Notes under the pieces: model-generated | The model's database searches: none | Told to the model about the DNA's origin: nothing | The model's input: only the letters and a program-made list of their open reading frames with translations | Position numbers and translations under genes: made by a program | NCBI RefSeq assembly: GCF_008642375.1 | Contig: NZ_CP029194.1 | Location: 1,116,001 to 1,180,000 of the forward strand | Length of the DNA: 64,000 bases | Origin: Streptomyces venezuelae | GTDB taxonomy: Bacteria > Actinomycetota > Actinomycetes > Streptomycetales > Streptomycetaceae | Direction of reading: 5' to 3' | Shown: positions 1 to 9,115 of the stretch, piece after piece | How positions within the stretch are numbered: the first letter of the stretch is position 1 | Layout: each line of letters starts with the position of its first letter

Positions 1-911
1 CGGTCGCCGTCTCCCGGCGGCCGCCGCCCTCGGATCCCGACCCCGATCTCGTCGAGCGCCGCGGGCCCGCCGTCCCCGGCTGGCTCGCCGTGCTCGCCGG
101 CCTCACCGCGCTCGCCGGGGCCGCGGCGACGCTGTGGCGGGCCCGCCCCCTCGGCGGCGCGCAGCTGCCGCCCTGGCAGTGGGCCGTGCTCGCCGGCTGC
201 GCCGTCGTCACCGTCGTCGCCTTCGGCGGCCTGACCCGCGGACGTACGGGCTCCGCCTGGGTGCTGTCGCTCTTCGGCCGCTACCGCGGCACCGTGCGGC
301 GCACCGGCCTCGCCTGGGTCAGCCCGTTCGTGCTGCGCCGCCGGATCGACATCAGGCTGCGGCACTGGCGCAGCGAACCGATCTCCGTCGTCGACGCCGA
401 GGGTTCGGCGCTCCGCGTCGTGGTCCTGGTGGTCTGGTCGGTTCGGGACACCGCCCGGGCGCTCTACGCCGTCGACGACCATCTCGGCTATCTGCGGGAG
501 CAGGTGGAGGCGGCAGCGGCTCGTGTCCTCTCCCAGCTGCCGGCCGACGCCTTCCGCGGTGACGCACCGACCCTGCGGAACGCCGAGGCCGTCGGCGACG
601 CCCTCACCCGCATGCTCGCGGCCGAGTGCCGGCCGGTCGGCATCGCGGTCTTCTCCGCCCAGCCGACACACATCGAGTACGCACCCGAGGTGGCCGCCGC
701 GATGCAGCGGCGACAGATCGCGGCACTCGACGCCAAGCACCGGGACACCGTCCTCACCGGCGTGATCGACGCCGTGGACGACACGGTGACCCGGCTGACC
801 ACACGCGGACTCGTCGAACTCGACGACTTCGAACGCCAGGCCCTGGTCAAGGACTTGACCGTGGCCTTCTACACCCGGCGTGGCGGGCCGGCCCCACAGG
901 ATCAGGAGTGA
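1..911 (+). CDS. SPFH/Band 7 domain protein, 5' end outside window
   Basis: The frame is open from base 3 to the TGA at 909-911. A GTG at 90 could start it, but there is no stop before it, so I infer that the true start lies to the left. Two hydrophobic stretches near the beginning (around LAGLTALAGAAATLW and WAVLAGCAVVTVVAFGG) look like membrane segments, followed by a prohibitin/stomatin-type SPFH region (RYRGTVRRTGLAWVSPFVL, then RLRHWRSEP) and an alpha-helical tail rich in Ala and Arg. SPFH proteins form membrane-associated scaffolds; the specific role here is not known. Its stop overlaps the GTG of the following peptidase gene, so the two are probably translated together. Confidence 0.8.
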   Translation, partial: VAVSRRPPPSDPDPDLVERRGPAVPGWLAVLAGLTALAGAAATLWRARPLGGAQLPPWQWAVLAGCAVVTVVAFGGLTRGRTGSAWVLSLFGRYRGTVRRTGLAWVSPFVLRRRIDIRLRHWRSEPISVVDAEGSALRVVVLVVWSVRDTARALYAVDDHLGYLREQVEAAAARVLSQLPADAFRGDAPTLRNAEAVGDALTRMLAAECRPVGIAVFSAQPTHIEYAPEVAAAMQRRQIAALDAKHRDTVLTGVIDAVDDTVTRLTTRGLVELDDFERQALVKDLTVAFYTRRGGPAPQDQE

Positions 912-1870
912 CGAGGATCGTGAACACCCCCGGCTTCACCGCACCCGAACTCACTGCACCCGAACTCCCTGCACCCGGCTTCACCGACGAGATTCCTCTC
1001 GACTGCGCCTGCGCGGGCTGCACCGAAGCCGCCCGGATCCTGGGCGCGGACGGTGTGCGCTCGGGTGCGGCGGCCCTGCACGGGGTACGCCGTGCCGTCG
1101 TCGCGACCGTCGGCGCGGTCGCCCTGGTGGGCGCCGGAAGCGGAACGGCGCTCGCCGAACCGGCCCCGGCGCACGCCGGCTGGGACGGCTCGAAGTACTG
1201 GTTCCGGAACGCGGCGGGCGAGTGGCGCTGGACCAGCCATCACTCCACGTACGTCCAGCGCACGGGCGGCACCGACGGTGGCCGCACCGGCGAGCCCGTC
1301 TTCCGGGGGCGGCAGGGCTGGGACGCCCAGGACCGCGTCTACTGGTACGAGTCCCGCGGCCACTGGTACTGGACCGGTCACCGGTCGAAGTACGAGCAGC
1401 GGACGGGCACCTCGGGGAACACCTCGAAGCCGGCCGGACCCACGACCCCGACCGCTCCCTCCTCGCGAGGCTGGACGGCGCCGGTCTCCTCGTACGTCTT
1501 CACGGGGTACTACGGGCAGCCGGGCGCCTGGTCGAGGGGCTATCACACGGGCCAGGACCTCGCGGTCCCGACGGGGACGACGGTCCGCTCGGTCGGCCCG
1601 GGGCGCGTGGTGACGGCCCAGTACAGCCGCTCGTACGGCTACGAGGTGGTGATCCGCCACCCCGACGGCCGTTACACCCAGTACGCCCATCTCTCACGGA
1701 TCGACGTGTCCGCCCGGCAGAGCGTGTCGGCCGGTCAGCGGATCGCGCGGTCCGGGAGGACGGGGCGGGTGACGGGTCCGCACCTCCACTTCGAGGTGCG
1801 GACCACGCCGTACTTCGGCTCGGACGTCAACCCGCTGGCCTATCTGCGCGGTCACGGCGTGCGCGTATAG
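908..1870 (+). CDS. M23 family metallopeptidase with duplicated aromatic repeat
   Basis: Predicted peptidoglycan endopeptidase, 320 residues. The GTG at 908 overlaps the upstream stop (GTGA); a second in-frame GTG at 920 is possible. The frame stays open much further upstream, but that part lies inside the SPFH gene. A hydrophobic stretch (VVATVGAVALVGAGSGTALA) looks like an internal signal or anchor. Two copies of a roughly 30-residue aromatic repeat follow: one has KYWF, WRWTSHHSTYVQRTG and the other VYWY, WYWTGHRSKYEQRTG. The C-terminal third is an M23/LytM domain with the zinc-site pattern HTGQD and HLHFEV. The long N-terminal segment before the membrane region contains CACAGC, unusual for the family. 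Confidence 0.85.
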   Translation: MTRIVNTPGFTAPELTAPELPAPGFTDEIPLDCACAGCTEAARILGADGVRSGAAALHGVRRAVVATVGAVALVGAGSGTALAEPAPAHAGWDGSKYWFRNAAGEWRWTSHHSTYVQRTGGTDGGRTGEPVFRGRQGWDAQDRVYWYESRGHWYWTGHRSKYEQRTGTSGNTSKPAGPTTPTAPSSRGWTAPVSSYVFTGYYGQPGAWSRGYHTGQDLAVPTGTTVRSVGPGRVVTAQYSRSYGYEVVIRHPDGRYTQYAHLSRIDVSARQSVSAGQRIARSGRTGRVTGPHLHFEVRTTPYFGSDVNPLAYLRGHGVRV

Positions 1871-1897
1871 GGAGCTGCGGGAGGACGAGAAGCGGGA

Positions 1898-2770
1898 TCA
1901 GCCCGCCACGCGTTCGATCCAGGCGGTGAGGTCGGCGACGACCTCGTCCCGGTTGGTCTCGTTGAGGACCTCGTGGCGTGCGCCCTCGTAGCTGCGGTAC
2001 GTGAGGTCGGTGAGCCCGGCCTCGCGGTAGCGGGCGACCAGCAGGTCGGAGAGGGCGAGGCGGGCGTTGAGCGGGTCGTGGTCGCCGACCAGTACGTAGA
2101 CCGGCAGGCCCGCCGGGATGCCCTCGGGTACGGCGAGCCGGCCCGCCGCGGCCCCCATGTCGGCCATCCCCCGGTCGTCGGCGGCGAAGCCGCAGAGCGG
2201 GTCGGCGAGGTACGCGTCGACCTGCTTCTCGTCACGGCTGAGCCAGTCCGCCTCCGTACGGTTGGGCGCGAAGGCGGCGTTGAAGGCGTCGAAGACCCCG
2301 CCTCCATCGACGCCCGCCTCCGCGGCCTGCCGGGCGGCCTCCGCGAGTCCCGCGAGCAGCCCGTCCACGGCCGTCGTCCCGGAGAGGGCGACGCCGTCGA
2401 CGAGGGCGGCGTGGTCCAGGAGGTACTGCTGGGCGGCGAAGGAGCCCATGCTGTGTCCCAGGAGGATCACCGGCACCCCGGGGTGCCGGTCGCGCGCGAT
2501 CCGGGTGAGGGCGGCGATGTCCTCGACGAGGAGGTTCCAGCCGTCCTCGCCGAAGTGGCCCGCGCCCGCGTGCATCGAGAGTCCGTGGCCGCGGTGGTCC
2601 CCCGCGTAGACGACGAAGCCGAGGCCGGTGAGATGCTCGGCGAGCGGGGCGTAACGGGCGGCGTGCTCGCCCATGCCGTGCGCGATCTGCACGACGCCCC
2701 GCGCCTCCCCCTCGGGGAGCCACGTGTGGACGTGGATGGCGATCCCGTCGCGGGAGGTGAAGGTGAACAT
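1898..2770 (-). CDS. alpha/beta hydrolase, monoacylglycerol lipase-like
   Basis: Predicted serine hydrolase of 290 residues. The ATG at 2770 begins MFTFTSRDG, the usual first strand of this family; a TTG at 2881 would add 37 residues of non-conserved sequence that cross a large palindrome, so I reject it. The nucleophile is Ser107 in GHSMGS, the oxyanion-hole motif is AHGMGEH, and Asp in VGDHDPLN with His in GARHEV complete the triad. The layout matches bacterial monoacylglycerol lipases and lysophospholipases. No signal peptide is seen, so it acts in the cytoplasm. It is the last gene of a minus-strand run and is preceded by a striking near-perfect palindrome at 2861-2901. Confidence 0.85.
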   Translation of the reverse strand: MFTFTSRDGIAIHVHTWLPEGEARGVVQIAHGMGEHAARYAPLAEHLTGLGFVVYAGDHRGHGLSMHAGAGHFGEDGWNLLVEDIAALTRIARDRHPGVPVILLGHSMGSFAAQQYLLDHAALVDGVALSGTTAVDGLLAGLAEAARQAAEAGVDGGGVFDAFNAAFAPNRTEADWLSRDEKQVDAYLADPLCGFAADDRGMADMGAAAGRLAVPEGIPAGLPVYVLVGDHDPLNARLALSDLLVARYREAGLTDLTYRSYEGARHEVLNETNRDEVVADLTAWIERVAG

Positions 2771-2860
2771 CGCGGCTCCTGACTCGTAACGCGAAACGCG
2801 TGACTCGTGAATCGTGACCGTGTGACTCGTGACTGCGCACTCCGGACACTGACGCCCGGA

Positions 2861-2901
2861 CACCGTAACGGTGTTCGGCAATGCCGAACACCGCTACGGT
2901 G
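2861..2901. promoter_or_regulatory. 41-bp near-perfect palindrome upstream of the lipase gene
   Basis: Bases 2861-2880 and 2882-2901 are reverse complements with one mismatch (2868 against 2894) around a single central base. The core is GGTGTTCGGCA and its complement. It lies between the end of the ABC ATPase gene (2932) and the lipase start (2770), both on the minus strand. It could be an operator for the lipase gene or a terminator of the ABC operon; there is no run of T after it, and a one-base loop is poor for a hairpin, so I favour a protein-binding site. Confidence 0.55.
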
Positions 2902-2931
2902 GGGTGATCCCCGTCTCAGCCGCTCACCCGG

Positions 2932-3630
<699 letters not shown>

Positions 3631-3671
3631 GGTGGGACTCCTGTGTGAGGTGGTGCGGTGCGGGCGGGCGA

Positions 3672-5192
3672 CTACTCGACGCGGCGCAGCGCGTCGGCGG
3701 GGCGCAGGCGCGAGGCGCGCCACGCGCCGAAGCCGCCCGCGACGAGACCGCCGCCGAGGGCCAGGAGCACGGCGAGACCGACGGTGGCCACGCCGACGGG
3801 GGCGGTGAGGGCGATGTCGATGGTCTTGCCGACGGCCGTACGGGCTCCGCCGGGGCCGCCGGCGGCTCCGCCGAAGACCATCCCGCCGCCGCCCCGCCCG
3901 GCGAAGCCGCCGACGCTCGCGCCGAGTTCGGCAGTGAGGTTCGGGCTGACGGCGGTGACCGCGTACGCTCCGGCGAGGCCGGCCGCGATGCCGAGGGCGC
4001 CGCCGACGACGCCGTTGACGAGGGCCTCGCCGACGACCTGGCGCGTGACGCGGGCGCTCGTCCAGCCGAGCGCCTTGAGCGTGCCGAACTCGCGGACGCG
4101 GCGGCCGACCGCCGAGGAGGTGAGCAGGCCGGCGACGACGACCGCGGCGAGGAGCACCGCGTACGAGAGCCACTTGCCCATGGTGGAGGCGAGGTTCGCG
4201 GCGGTGTCCAGGGAGCCGGAGACCGTCTGGGCGAGGTCGGCCGAGGTGGTGACGGTCGTGCCGGAGACGTTCTTCTGGATGGCCGTCTTGACCGCCTCGA
4301 TCTTCGTCGAATCCGTGGCCTTCACGTAGATCGTGGTGATCTTGCCGGTGGAGGCGGAGAGCGTCTGCGCCTGCTTCAGGGGCAGGTAGACCTGGGCGGC
4401 CGACTGGCCGCTGTCGGCGGTCGCGATCCCGATGATCTCGAACGACACGCCCTTGACCGCCAGCTTCCCGCCGACCGCGAGCCCCTCCTGCTGGGCGTAG
4501 GCACTGTCGAGGACGGCGACCTTCGCGTCGGTCTCGGTGGTCTTGAAGGTGCGGCCCGTGGAGACGGTGGAGGTGGTGAGGGGGCCGAGGTCGGGGGCCG
4601 TGACGTCGGTGCCGTAGATCGTGAAGGAGTCGACGTCGAAGGCGGCGCCGCCGCCGGTGACCGTGTCGCCGGGACCGCCCGAGCCGCCGCCGGTGGCATC
4701 ACCCGGCTGAACGGACGGGCCGGGCTGGGCGGGCTGCGCCTGCTGCCCGGGCTGCTGCTCGCCGCGCTGGATCCGGCCGCGCGTGAACTCGCCGTCGATC
4801 TTGAGGTTGACGAGGCTCAGACCGCCCACCGCCCGGTCGACACCCTGCTGCTTCGCGACCGTGGCGACGGTGGAGTCCGCGAGGGTCTGGAAGCCCTGGA
4901 CCATCAGGCGGTCGCTGCTCTGCTTCTCCTCCCCCTCCTCCTGGCCCTCGAACTCGAACCGGGGTCGCTGCGGCCGCGCTCCCTCCTGGAGCTGCTCCTG
5001 GGCCTTGGTCACCGTCAGGTCCGTACCGAGCCCGTACAGGGACTCGAGCACCTTGCCCTGGGCGACCTTCATGCCGGAGGAGACGGAGTTGACGACGATG
5101 ACCAGCGCGATCCCGAGCGCGAGCCCGGAGGCGACGACGAGCGCCGCCTTTCTGCGGCGGCGCAGCTCGCGCCGGAGGTAGGTGAAGAACAT
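3672..5192 (-). CDS. ABC transporter permease, FtsX/MacB type
   Basis: 506 residues from the ATG at 5192 ([18 protein letters not shown]). One N-terminal membrane segment ([16 protein letters not shown]) is followed by a large extracytoplasmic domain, then three membrane segments near the C terminus ([19 protein letters not shown], the alanine/glycine-rich [16 protein letters not shown], and [17 protein letters not shown]), the FtsX layout. The outer domain carries a Gln/Pro/Gly-rich insertion (about residues 130-175), and a Gly-rich loop ([15 protein letters not shown]) lies between the last two membrane segments. These are low-complexity additions not needed for the fold. It pairs with the ATPase gene at 2932-3630. 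Confidence 0.9.
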   Translation of the reverse strand: MFFTYLRRELRRRRKAALVVASGLALGIALVIVVNSVSSGMKVAQGKVLESLYGLGTDLTVTKAQEQLQEGARPQRPRFEFEGQEEGEEKQSSDRLMVQGFQTLADSTVATVAKQQGVDRAVGGLSLVNLKIDGEFTRGRIQRGEQQPGQQAQPAQPGPSVQPGDATGGGSGGPGDTVTGGGAAFDVDSFTIYGTDVTAPDLGPLTTSTVSTGRTFKTTETDAKVAVLDSAYAQQEGLAVGGKLAVKGVSFEIIGIATADSGQSAAQVYLPLKQAQTLSASTGKITTIYVKATDSTKIEAVKTAIQKNVSGTTVTTSADLAQTVSGSLDTAANLASTMGKWLSYAVLLAAVVVAGLLTSSAVGRRVREFGTLKALGWTSARVTRQVVGEALVNGVVGGALGIAAGLAGAYAVTAVSPNLTAELGASVGGFAGRGGGGMVFGGAAGGPGGARTAVGKTIDIALTAPVGVATVGLAVLLALGGGLVAGGFGAWRASRLRPADALRRVE

Positions 5193-5269
5193 GGCGCGAA
5201 GGTAGGAGCGGCGTGTGATGGTGGGATAAGGCCCGCGTGAGAGCCGGATGAGAGCACGTCAGCCTCGTG

Positions 5270-5307
5270 GGCCTGCCCAGGGAATCGGCCGGTTCCCTGG
5301 GCAGGCC
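5270..5307. promoter_or_regulatory. perfect 15-bp inverted repeat between divergent genes
   Basis: Arms 5270-5284 (GGCCTGCCCAGGGAA) and 5293-5307 (its exact complement) flank an 8-base loop. The repeat sits between the start of the permease gene (5192, minus) and the hydrolase gene (5335, plus), a place where a terminator is not expected. It ends 27 bp before the hydrolase start, so it may be an operator or a leader hairpin for that gene. Confidence 0.5.
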
Positions 5308-5334
5308 GGACCTCCCGGTGGCAGAGTCGGCGCC

Positions 5335-6204
5335 ATGTCCGACAACGGGGGAACGGTCAGGCCGGGAACGGCGCACGAGGGTCCGATGCGGCCGGTGCCG
5401 CCGGACGCGGCACGGCAGGGTCCGGTGACCGCGCTGCTCGACGCCACCGGGATGTTCTTCAAGCCGGCGCGGGACGCGTTCCCCGGGGCGCGCCCGGCCG
5501 ACTGGGCGGCCGCCGCCGCCCTGGACCCGGGCTCGGTCGGGCCCGACGGAGCCTGGCGGCTGGACTTCCGGTGCTTCGCCGTCGCCGACCCTGGCGGCAC
5601 GGGCTGGACCCTGATCGACGCGGGCGTGGGCCCCGCGGAGGGTCCCGGAGCGCCCTGGTGCCCCGTCCCGGGCCGGCTGCCGGACCTGCTCGCGGAGGCC
5701 GGGATCGACCGGCGCGACATCCACACCGTGGTCCTGACGCACCTGCACGAGGACCACACGGGCTGGGCCGCCGAGGCCTCGGGGCGGCCCTTCTTCCCGG
5801 ACGCCCGGTACGTCGTCCAGAGCGCGGAGACGGCCGCGCTCGACCGGAGCGACCCGGTGTGGTCCTGGGTCGTCGAACCACTGCGGGCCGCCGGTCGGTT
5901 GCACGAGGTCGACGGCGTGCACCGGCTCCGCCCGGGTGTCACGCTGCTGCCCACGCCGGGGCACACACCCGGCCACCAGTCGGTCCTCGTCGAGCACGCC
6001 GACGGCCGGGACGTCCTGGTCACCGGCGACCTCCTCGTCCACGCCGTCCAGCTCGCCGCACCGGCCGTCGCGTACGCCCACGAACGCGATCCCGCGACGG
6101 CGCGGGCCTCCCGCGAGAAGCTGCTCGCGCGGGCCGTCGAACGCGGCGCGGTGCTGGCGACGGCCCACCTGACCCGCCCGTTCGTCGAACCGTCCGGGTC
6201 CTGA
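5335..6204 (+). CDS. MBL-fold metallo-hydrolase
   Basis: 289 residues from the ATG at 5335 (MSDNGGTVRPG); the frame is open back to 5248, but that part spans the inverted repeat and is unlikely to be translated. The metallo-beta-lactamase signature HLHEDH (His136, His138, Asp140, His141) is intact, with the later ligand His in TPGHTPGH and Asp in VTGDLLVH. The sequence resembles the lactonase/AttM-like group of MBL hydrolases, which act on lactones or other esters, but the substrate cannot be fixed. It is transcribed away from the ABC transporter pair. Confidence 0.85.
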   Translation: MSDNGGTVRPGTAHEGPMRPVPPDAARQGPVTALLDATGMFFKPARDAFPGARPADWAAAAALDPGSVGPDGAWRLDFRCFAVADPGGTGWTLIDAGVGPAEGPGAPWCPVPGRLPDLLAEAGIDRRDIHTVVLTHLHEDHTGWAAEASGRPFFPDARYVVQSAETAALDRSDPVWSWVVEPLRAAGRLHEVDGVHRLRPGVTLLPTPGHTPGHQSVLVEHADGRDVLVTGDLLVHAVQLAAPAVAYAHERDPATARASREKLLARAVERGAVLATAHLTRPFVEPSGS

Positions 6205-6251
6205 TCACCGGCGGTGTCCCGGTCACCCGCCGAGTCCCTCCTTGAGGAGCG

Positions 6252-7469
6252 TCAGGCGACCGTCGTGGCGTAGGCGAGCGGGTCCGACAGGACGTCGTGG
6301 AGGACGAGGGCCGCCGCGCCCCGGGCCGCGTCGGACGTCGGGGAGGCGGCGCGGAGGCGGGCGGAGTCCGGGGGCCAGAGGCCCGAGACGACGCGGGCGG
6401 AGAGTTCCTCGGCGACGGCCGGGGCGAGCCAGGGCATGAGCAGCGGGTAGATGCCGCCGAGGACGACGGCCTCGGGGTCGAGGAGGTTCACGGCGCCCGA
6501 CAGGGCGCGGCCGAGCATGCGGCCCGCCTCGGCGAGCGCGCCGAGCGTGCGCGGGTCCCCGGTCTCGGCACGGCGTACGAGCTCCGCGACGTCGGAGGCC
6601 TCCGCCGCCCGCAGCAGCGCGGCCTGGCCCGCGTACTGCTCCAGGCAGCCGCGTGATCCGCAGCGGCAGCGGGGGCCCTCGGCGTCGACGACCAGGTGGC
6701 CGATCTCGCCGGCGAAGCCGTGTGCGCCGCGCAGGAGTTCACCGCGGACGACGATCGCGCCGCCGACGCCGATCTCGCCGGTCAGGTGCAGGAAGGTCCG
6801 CAGGTCGCCGAGCGCGCCGAACCACAGCTCGGCGAGGGCCGCCATGTTGGCCTCGTTGTCGGAGGTCAGGGCCAGGCCCGCCGGGCCGCCGGTGCCGGGG
6901 CGCCGCGCGGCGAGGGCCTCGCCGAAGAGGCGCTCGGCGGCCACCTCGTTCCAGCCGAGGTTGGGCGCCTGCCGGACGGTCCCGCGGGTGACGAGCCCGG
7001 GCAGGGCGAGCCCGGCTCCGGCCGGAACCAGCCCCACTGCTGCCGCCTCGTCGAGGGCTTCCGCCGCGATGCGGGCGGCCCGGTCCAGGACCTCGGCCGC
7101 GTCGGCCGCGCGGTTGTCGAGGCGCTCGCTGCGCCGGACGCGGTCGGTGCCGGTCAGGTCGGCGACGCAGACCGTCACGTAGTCGATGTTGACCTCGACG
7201 CCGAGTCCCGCGGGACCGGTGTCCGCCGGTTTCAGCACGGTGCCCGGCCGGCCCGCCTGCCCGCTGAACGTCTTGCCCGACTCGACGAGGAAGCCGAGGT
7301 CGAGGAGCTGCTCGACGAGCGAGGAGACCGCGGGCCGGGTGAGTCCGACGCGGGCGGCGACGGCGGCCCTGGTCGTCTCGCCCGCCTCGTGGACGGTCCG
7401 CAGGACGAGACTCAGGTTGTGCCGGCGCACTCCCGACTTGTCGGCCTTGGGTTCCGTGGGCTGGTTCAT
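6252..7469 (-). CDS. ROK family transcriptional regulator
   Basis: 405 residues if the ATG at 7469 is used (MNQPTEPKADKSG); a TTG three codons upstream is also possible. The N terminus has a winged helix-turn-helix (TTRAAVAARVGLTRPAVSSL) followed by a ROK sugar-kinase-like domain. The zinc-binding segment RCRCGSRGCLE is present, which argues for a functional ROK fold. ROK regulators respond to sugars or sugar phosphates. It faces the HxlR regulator gene across an 80-bp gap containing the palindrome at 7504-7536. There is no sugar operon next to it, though xylAB, about 6 kb away, lacks a local regulator. Confidence 0.88.
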   Translation of the reverse strand: MNQPTEPKADKSGVRRHNLSLVLRTVHEAGETTRAAVAARVGLTRPAVSSLVEQLLDLGFLVESGKTFSGQAGRPGTVLKPADTGPAGLGVEVNIDYVTVCVADLTGTDRVRRSERLDNRAADAAEVLDRAARIAAEALDEAAAVGLVPAGAGLALPGLVTRGTVRQAPNLGWNEVAAERLFGEALAARRPGTGGPAGLALTSDNEANMAALAELWFGALGDLRTFLHLTGEIGVGGAIVVRGELLRGAHGFAGEIGHLVVDAEGPRCRCGSRGCLEQYAGQAALLRAAEASDVAELVRRAETGDPRTLGALAEAGRMLGRALSGAVNLLDPEAVVLGGIYPLLMPWLAPAVAEELSARVVSGLWPPDSARLRAASPTSDAARGAAALVLHDVLSDPLAYATTVA

Positions 7470-7503
7470 GGTGAGCAAAAGCCTAGTCGTCCCTTTCGCT
7501 CAC

Positions 7504-7536
7504 CCGAAAACAGTTCGGTGACCGAACTGTTTTCGG
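7504..7536. promoter_or_regulatory. 33-bp perfect palindrome, likely HxlR operator
   Basis: Sixteen-base arms around a central G (7520); the left arm reads CCGAAAACAGTTCGGT and the right is its exact complement. It ends 13 bp before the ATG of the HxlR regulator gene and lies between that gene and the divergent ROK gene. Position and symmetry fit an autoregulatory site that may control both directions; which protein binds is inferred. Confidence 0.7.
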
Positions 7537-7549
7537 TTACGGTCTCCCC

Positions 7550-8119
7550 ATGACGCTTCCGCGCGACTACCGCGGCCAGACCTGCGCCCTCTCCCGCTCC
7601 ATGGAGATCGTCGGCGAGCGCTGGACGCTGCTCATCCTGCGCGACGCCTTCTACGGGGTCCGGAGGTTCGGGGAGTTCGCGGCGCACCTCGCGGTCCCCC
7701 GGGCCGTCCTCACCGACCGGCTCGCCGCCCTCGTCGAGGCAGGCGTCCTGGACCGGCGGCCCGAGACGGGCGCCGGCCGCCGCGAGGTCTACGTCCTGAC
7801 ACCCAAGGGGATCGCCCTCTGGCCGGCCGTCCGCGCGCTCACCGCCTGGGGCGAGGAGTTCTACGCGGCGGAGGGCGGCCCGCGCCGCGTCTTCCGGCAC
7901 GTCGGCGACGAGGCCCCCATCGGCCCCGAGGGCCACTGCACCGGCTGCGGAACGGCCGTACCCGTCGGAGACGTCCTGGTCGCCCCCGGTCCGGGGCTCC
8001 CGCCCCCGGCCGAGGGCGCCGACCCGGTGACGGCGGCGCTCGCCCGCCCGCACCGGCTGCTCACCCCCCTGCTCACCACCGCGCCCCAGCGGCGCACCAC
8101 GAGAGGTTCGCACCCATGA
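7550..8119 (+). CDS. HxlR family winged-helix transcriptional regulator
   Basis: 189 residues. The N-terminal half is a standard HxlR domain: CALSRSMEIVGERWTLLILR with the conserved Cys, then FYGVRRFGEFAAHL, the recognition region VPRAVLTDRLAALVEAGVL and the wing (RREVYVLTPKG). The extra C-terminal tail has a GHCTGCG motif with two Cys and one His that could bind metal or sense redox state. HxlR proteins often respond to aldehydes, quinones or oxidants through the N-terminal Cys. The stop overlaps the ATG of the reductase gene (ATGA), so the regulator and enzyme are co-translated. Confidence 0.9.
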   Translation: MTLPRDYRGQTCALSRSMEIVGERWTLLILRDAFYGVRRFGEFAAHLAVPRAVLTDRLAALVEAGVLDRRPETGAGRREVYVLTPKGIALWPAVRALTAWGEEFYAAEGGPRRVFRHVGDEAPIGPEGHCTGCGTAVPVGDVLVAPGPGLPPPAEGADPVTAALARPHRLLTPLLTTAPQRRTTRGSHP

Positions 8120-9051
8120 AGATCCTGGTCGTCGGCGCCGGTGCCACCGGTGGCTACTTCGGCGCACTGCTCGCCCGGTCCGGGCAGGACGTCACCTTCC
8201 TGGTCCGCCCGGCCCGCGCCGCCGCGCTGCGTGAGCGCGGGCTGCGGGTCGTCGGCAGGGACGAGGAGTGGGTCGTCGCTCCGCGGCTCGTCACGGCCGA
8301 CGAACTGACCGGCCCGTACGACCTCGTCCTGCTCTCGGTGAAGTCCACCGGGCTCGACCGGGCCGTCGAGGACGTCGCGCCGGCCGTCGGCCCCCACACC
8401 GCCGTCGTCCCGCTCCTCAACGGCCTCGCCCACATCGACGTCCTCAACGCCCGGTTCGGCGCGCCCGCCGTCCTCGGCGGGGTGGCCAAGGTCGTCACGA
8501 CGCTCGACGCGACCGGTGACATCCGGCGGCTGGCCCCGCTCGCCCATCTGGCCTTCGGTGAGCAGGACGGCACGGTCTCCCCGCGCGTGGAGCGGATCAG
8601 GGCCGTCCTCGAAGCGGCGGGGATCGACGCGCCGGTGCCGGAGCGGGTCGTGACGGCGATGTGGCACAAGTGGGTCTTCATCACGACCTTCGGCGCCGTG
8701 ACGAGCCTGATGCGCGGCACCGTCGGCGAGGTGTACGACACCCCGGGCGGGCCCGCGCTCGGACCCGCGGTCCTGGACGAGGCCGCCGCGGTCGCCGCCG
8801 CGGCGGGCCATCCCGTACCGGAGGCGGAGCGGGCGGCGACGCTCGCCGTGGTGTCCGCGCCGGGCTCGCCGATGGTGCCGTCCCTTTACCGCGATCTGAC
8901 GGCGGGGCACCCCACCGAGGTCGAGCACCTCTTCGGCGATCTGACCGGCCGTGCGCGCGACTTCGGTGTGGCGACCCCGCTGCTCGACCTGGCGACCCTG
9001 CACCTGCGGGTCCACCAGCGCCGGGTCGGCGCGTCGGCGGCCGGCCAGTAG
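8116..9051 (+). CDS. ketopantoate reductase family oxidoreductase (ApbA/PanE-like)
   Basis: 311 residues. The N terminus has a Rossmann motif GAGATGGYFG; later landmarks are LLSVKST, LLNGLAH and the conserved lysine in MWHKWVF, all typical of 2-dehydropantoate 2-reductases. The family reduces 2-oxo acids with NADPH. Because the gene is coupled to an HxlR regulator rather than to pantothenate genes, it may act on another 2-oxo acid or aldehyde, so I do not assign panE. The ATG at 8116 overlaps the regulator's stop. Confidence 0.88.
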   Translation: MKILVVGAGATGGYFGALLARSGQDVTFLVRPARAAALRERGLRVVGRDEEWVVAPRLVTADELTGPYDLVLLSVKSTGLDRAVEDVAPAVGPHTAVVPLLNGLAHIDVLNARFGAPAVLGGVAKVVTTLDATGDIRRLAPLAHLAFGEQDGTVSPRVERIRAVLEAAGIDAPVPERVVTAMWHKWVFITTFGAVTSLMRGTVGEVYDTPGGPALGPAVLDEAAAVAAAAGHPVPEAERAATLAVVSAPGSPMVPSLYRDLTAGHPTEVEHLFGDLTGRARDFGVATPLLDLATLHLRVHQRRVGASAAGQ

Positions 9052-9115
9052 GCCGAATCCCCGGGCCGACGGGCCAGGCCGACGGGCCGGGCCCGTCGGC
9101 CTGGGCGCCGCGCCG

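Noticed and set aside
2771..2881. TTG start at 2881 for the lipase
   Set aside because: It would place the large palindrome inside the coding region and add residues with no resemblance to the family.
5270..5307. Terminator call for the inverted repeat
   Set aside because: Both flanking genes are transcribed away from it, so no transcript should end there.
6205..6251. Terminator between the MBL hydrolase and ROK genes
   Set aside because: GGCGGTG and CACCCGCC pair only imperfectly over a short distance; too weak to list.
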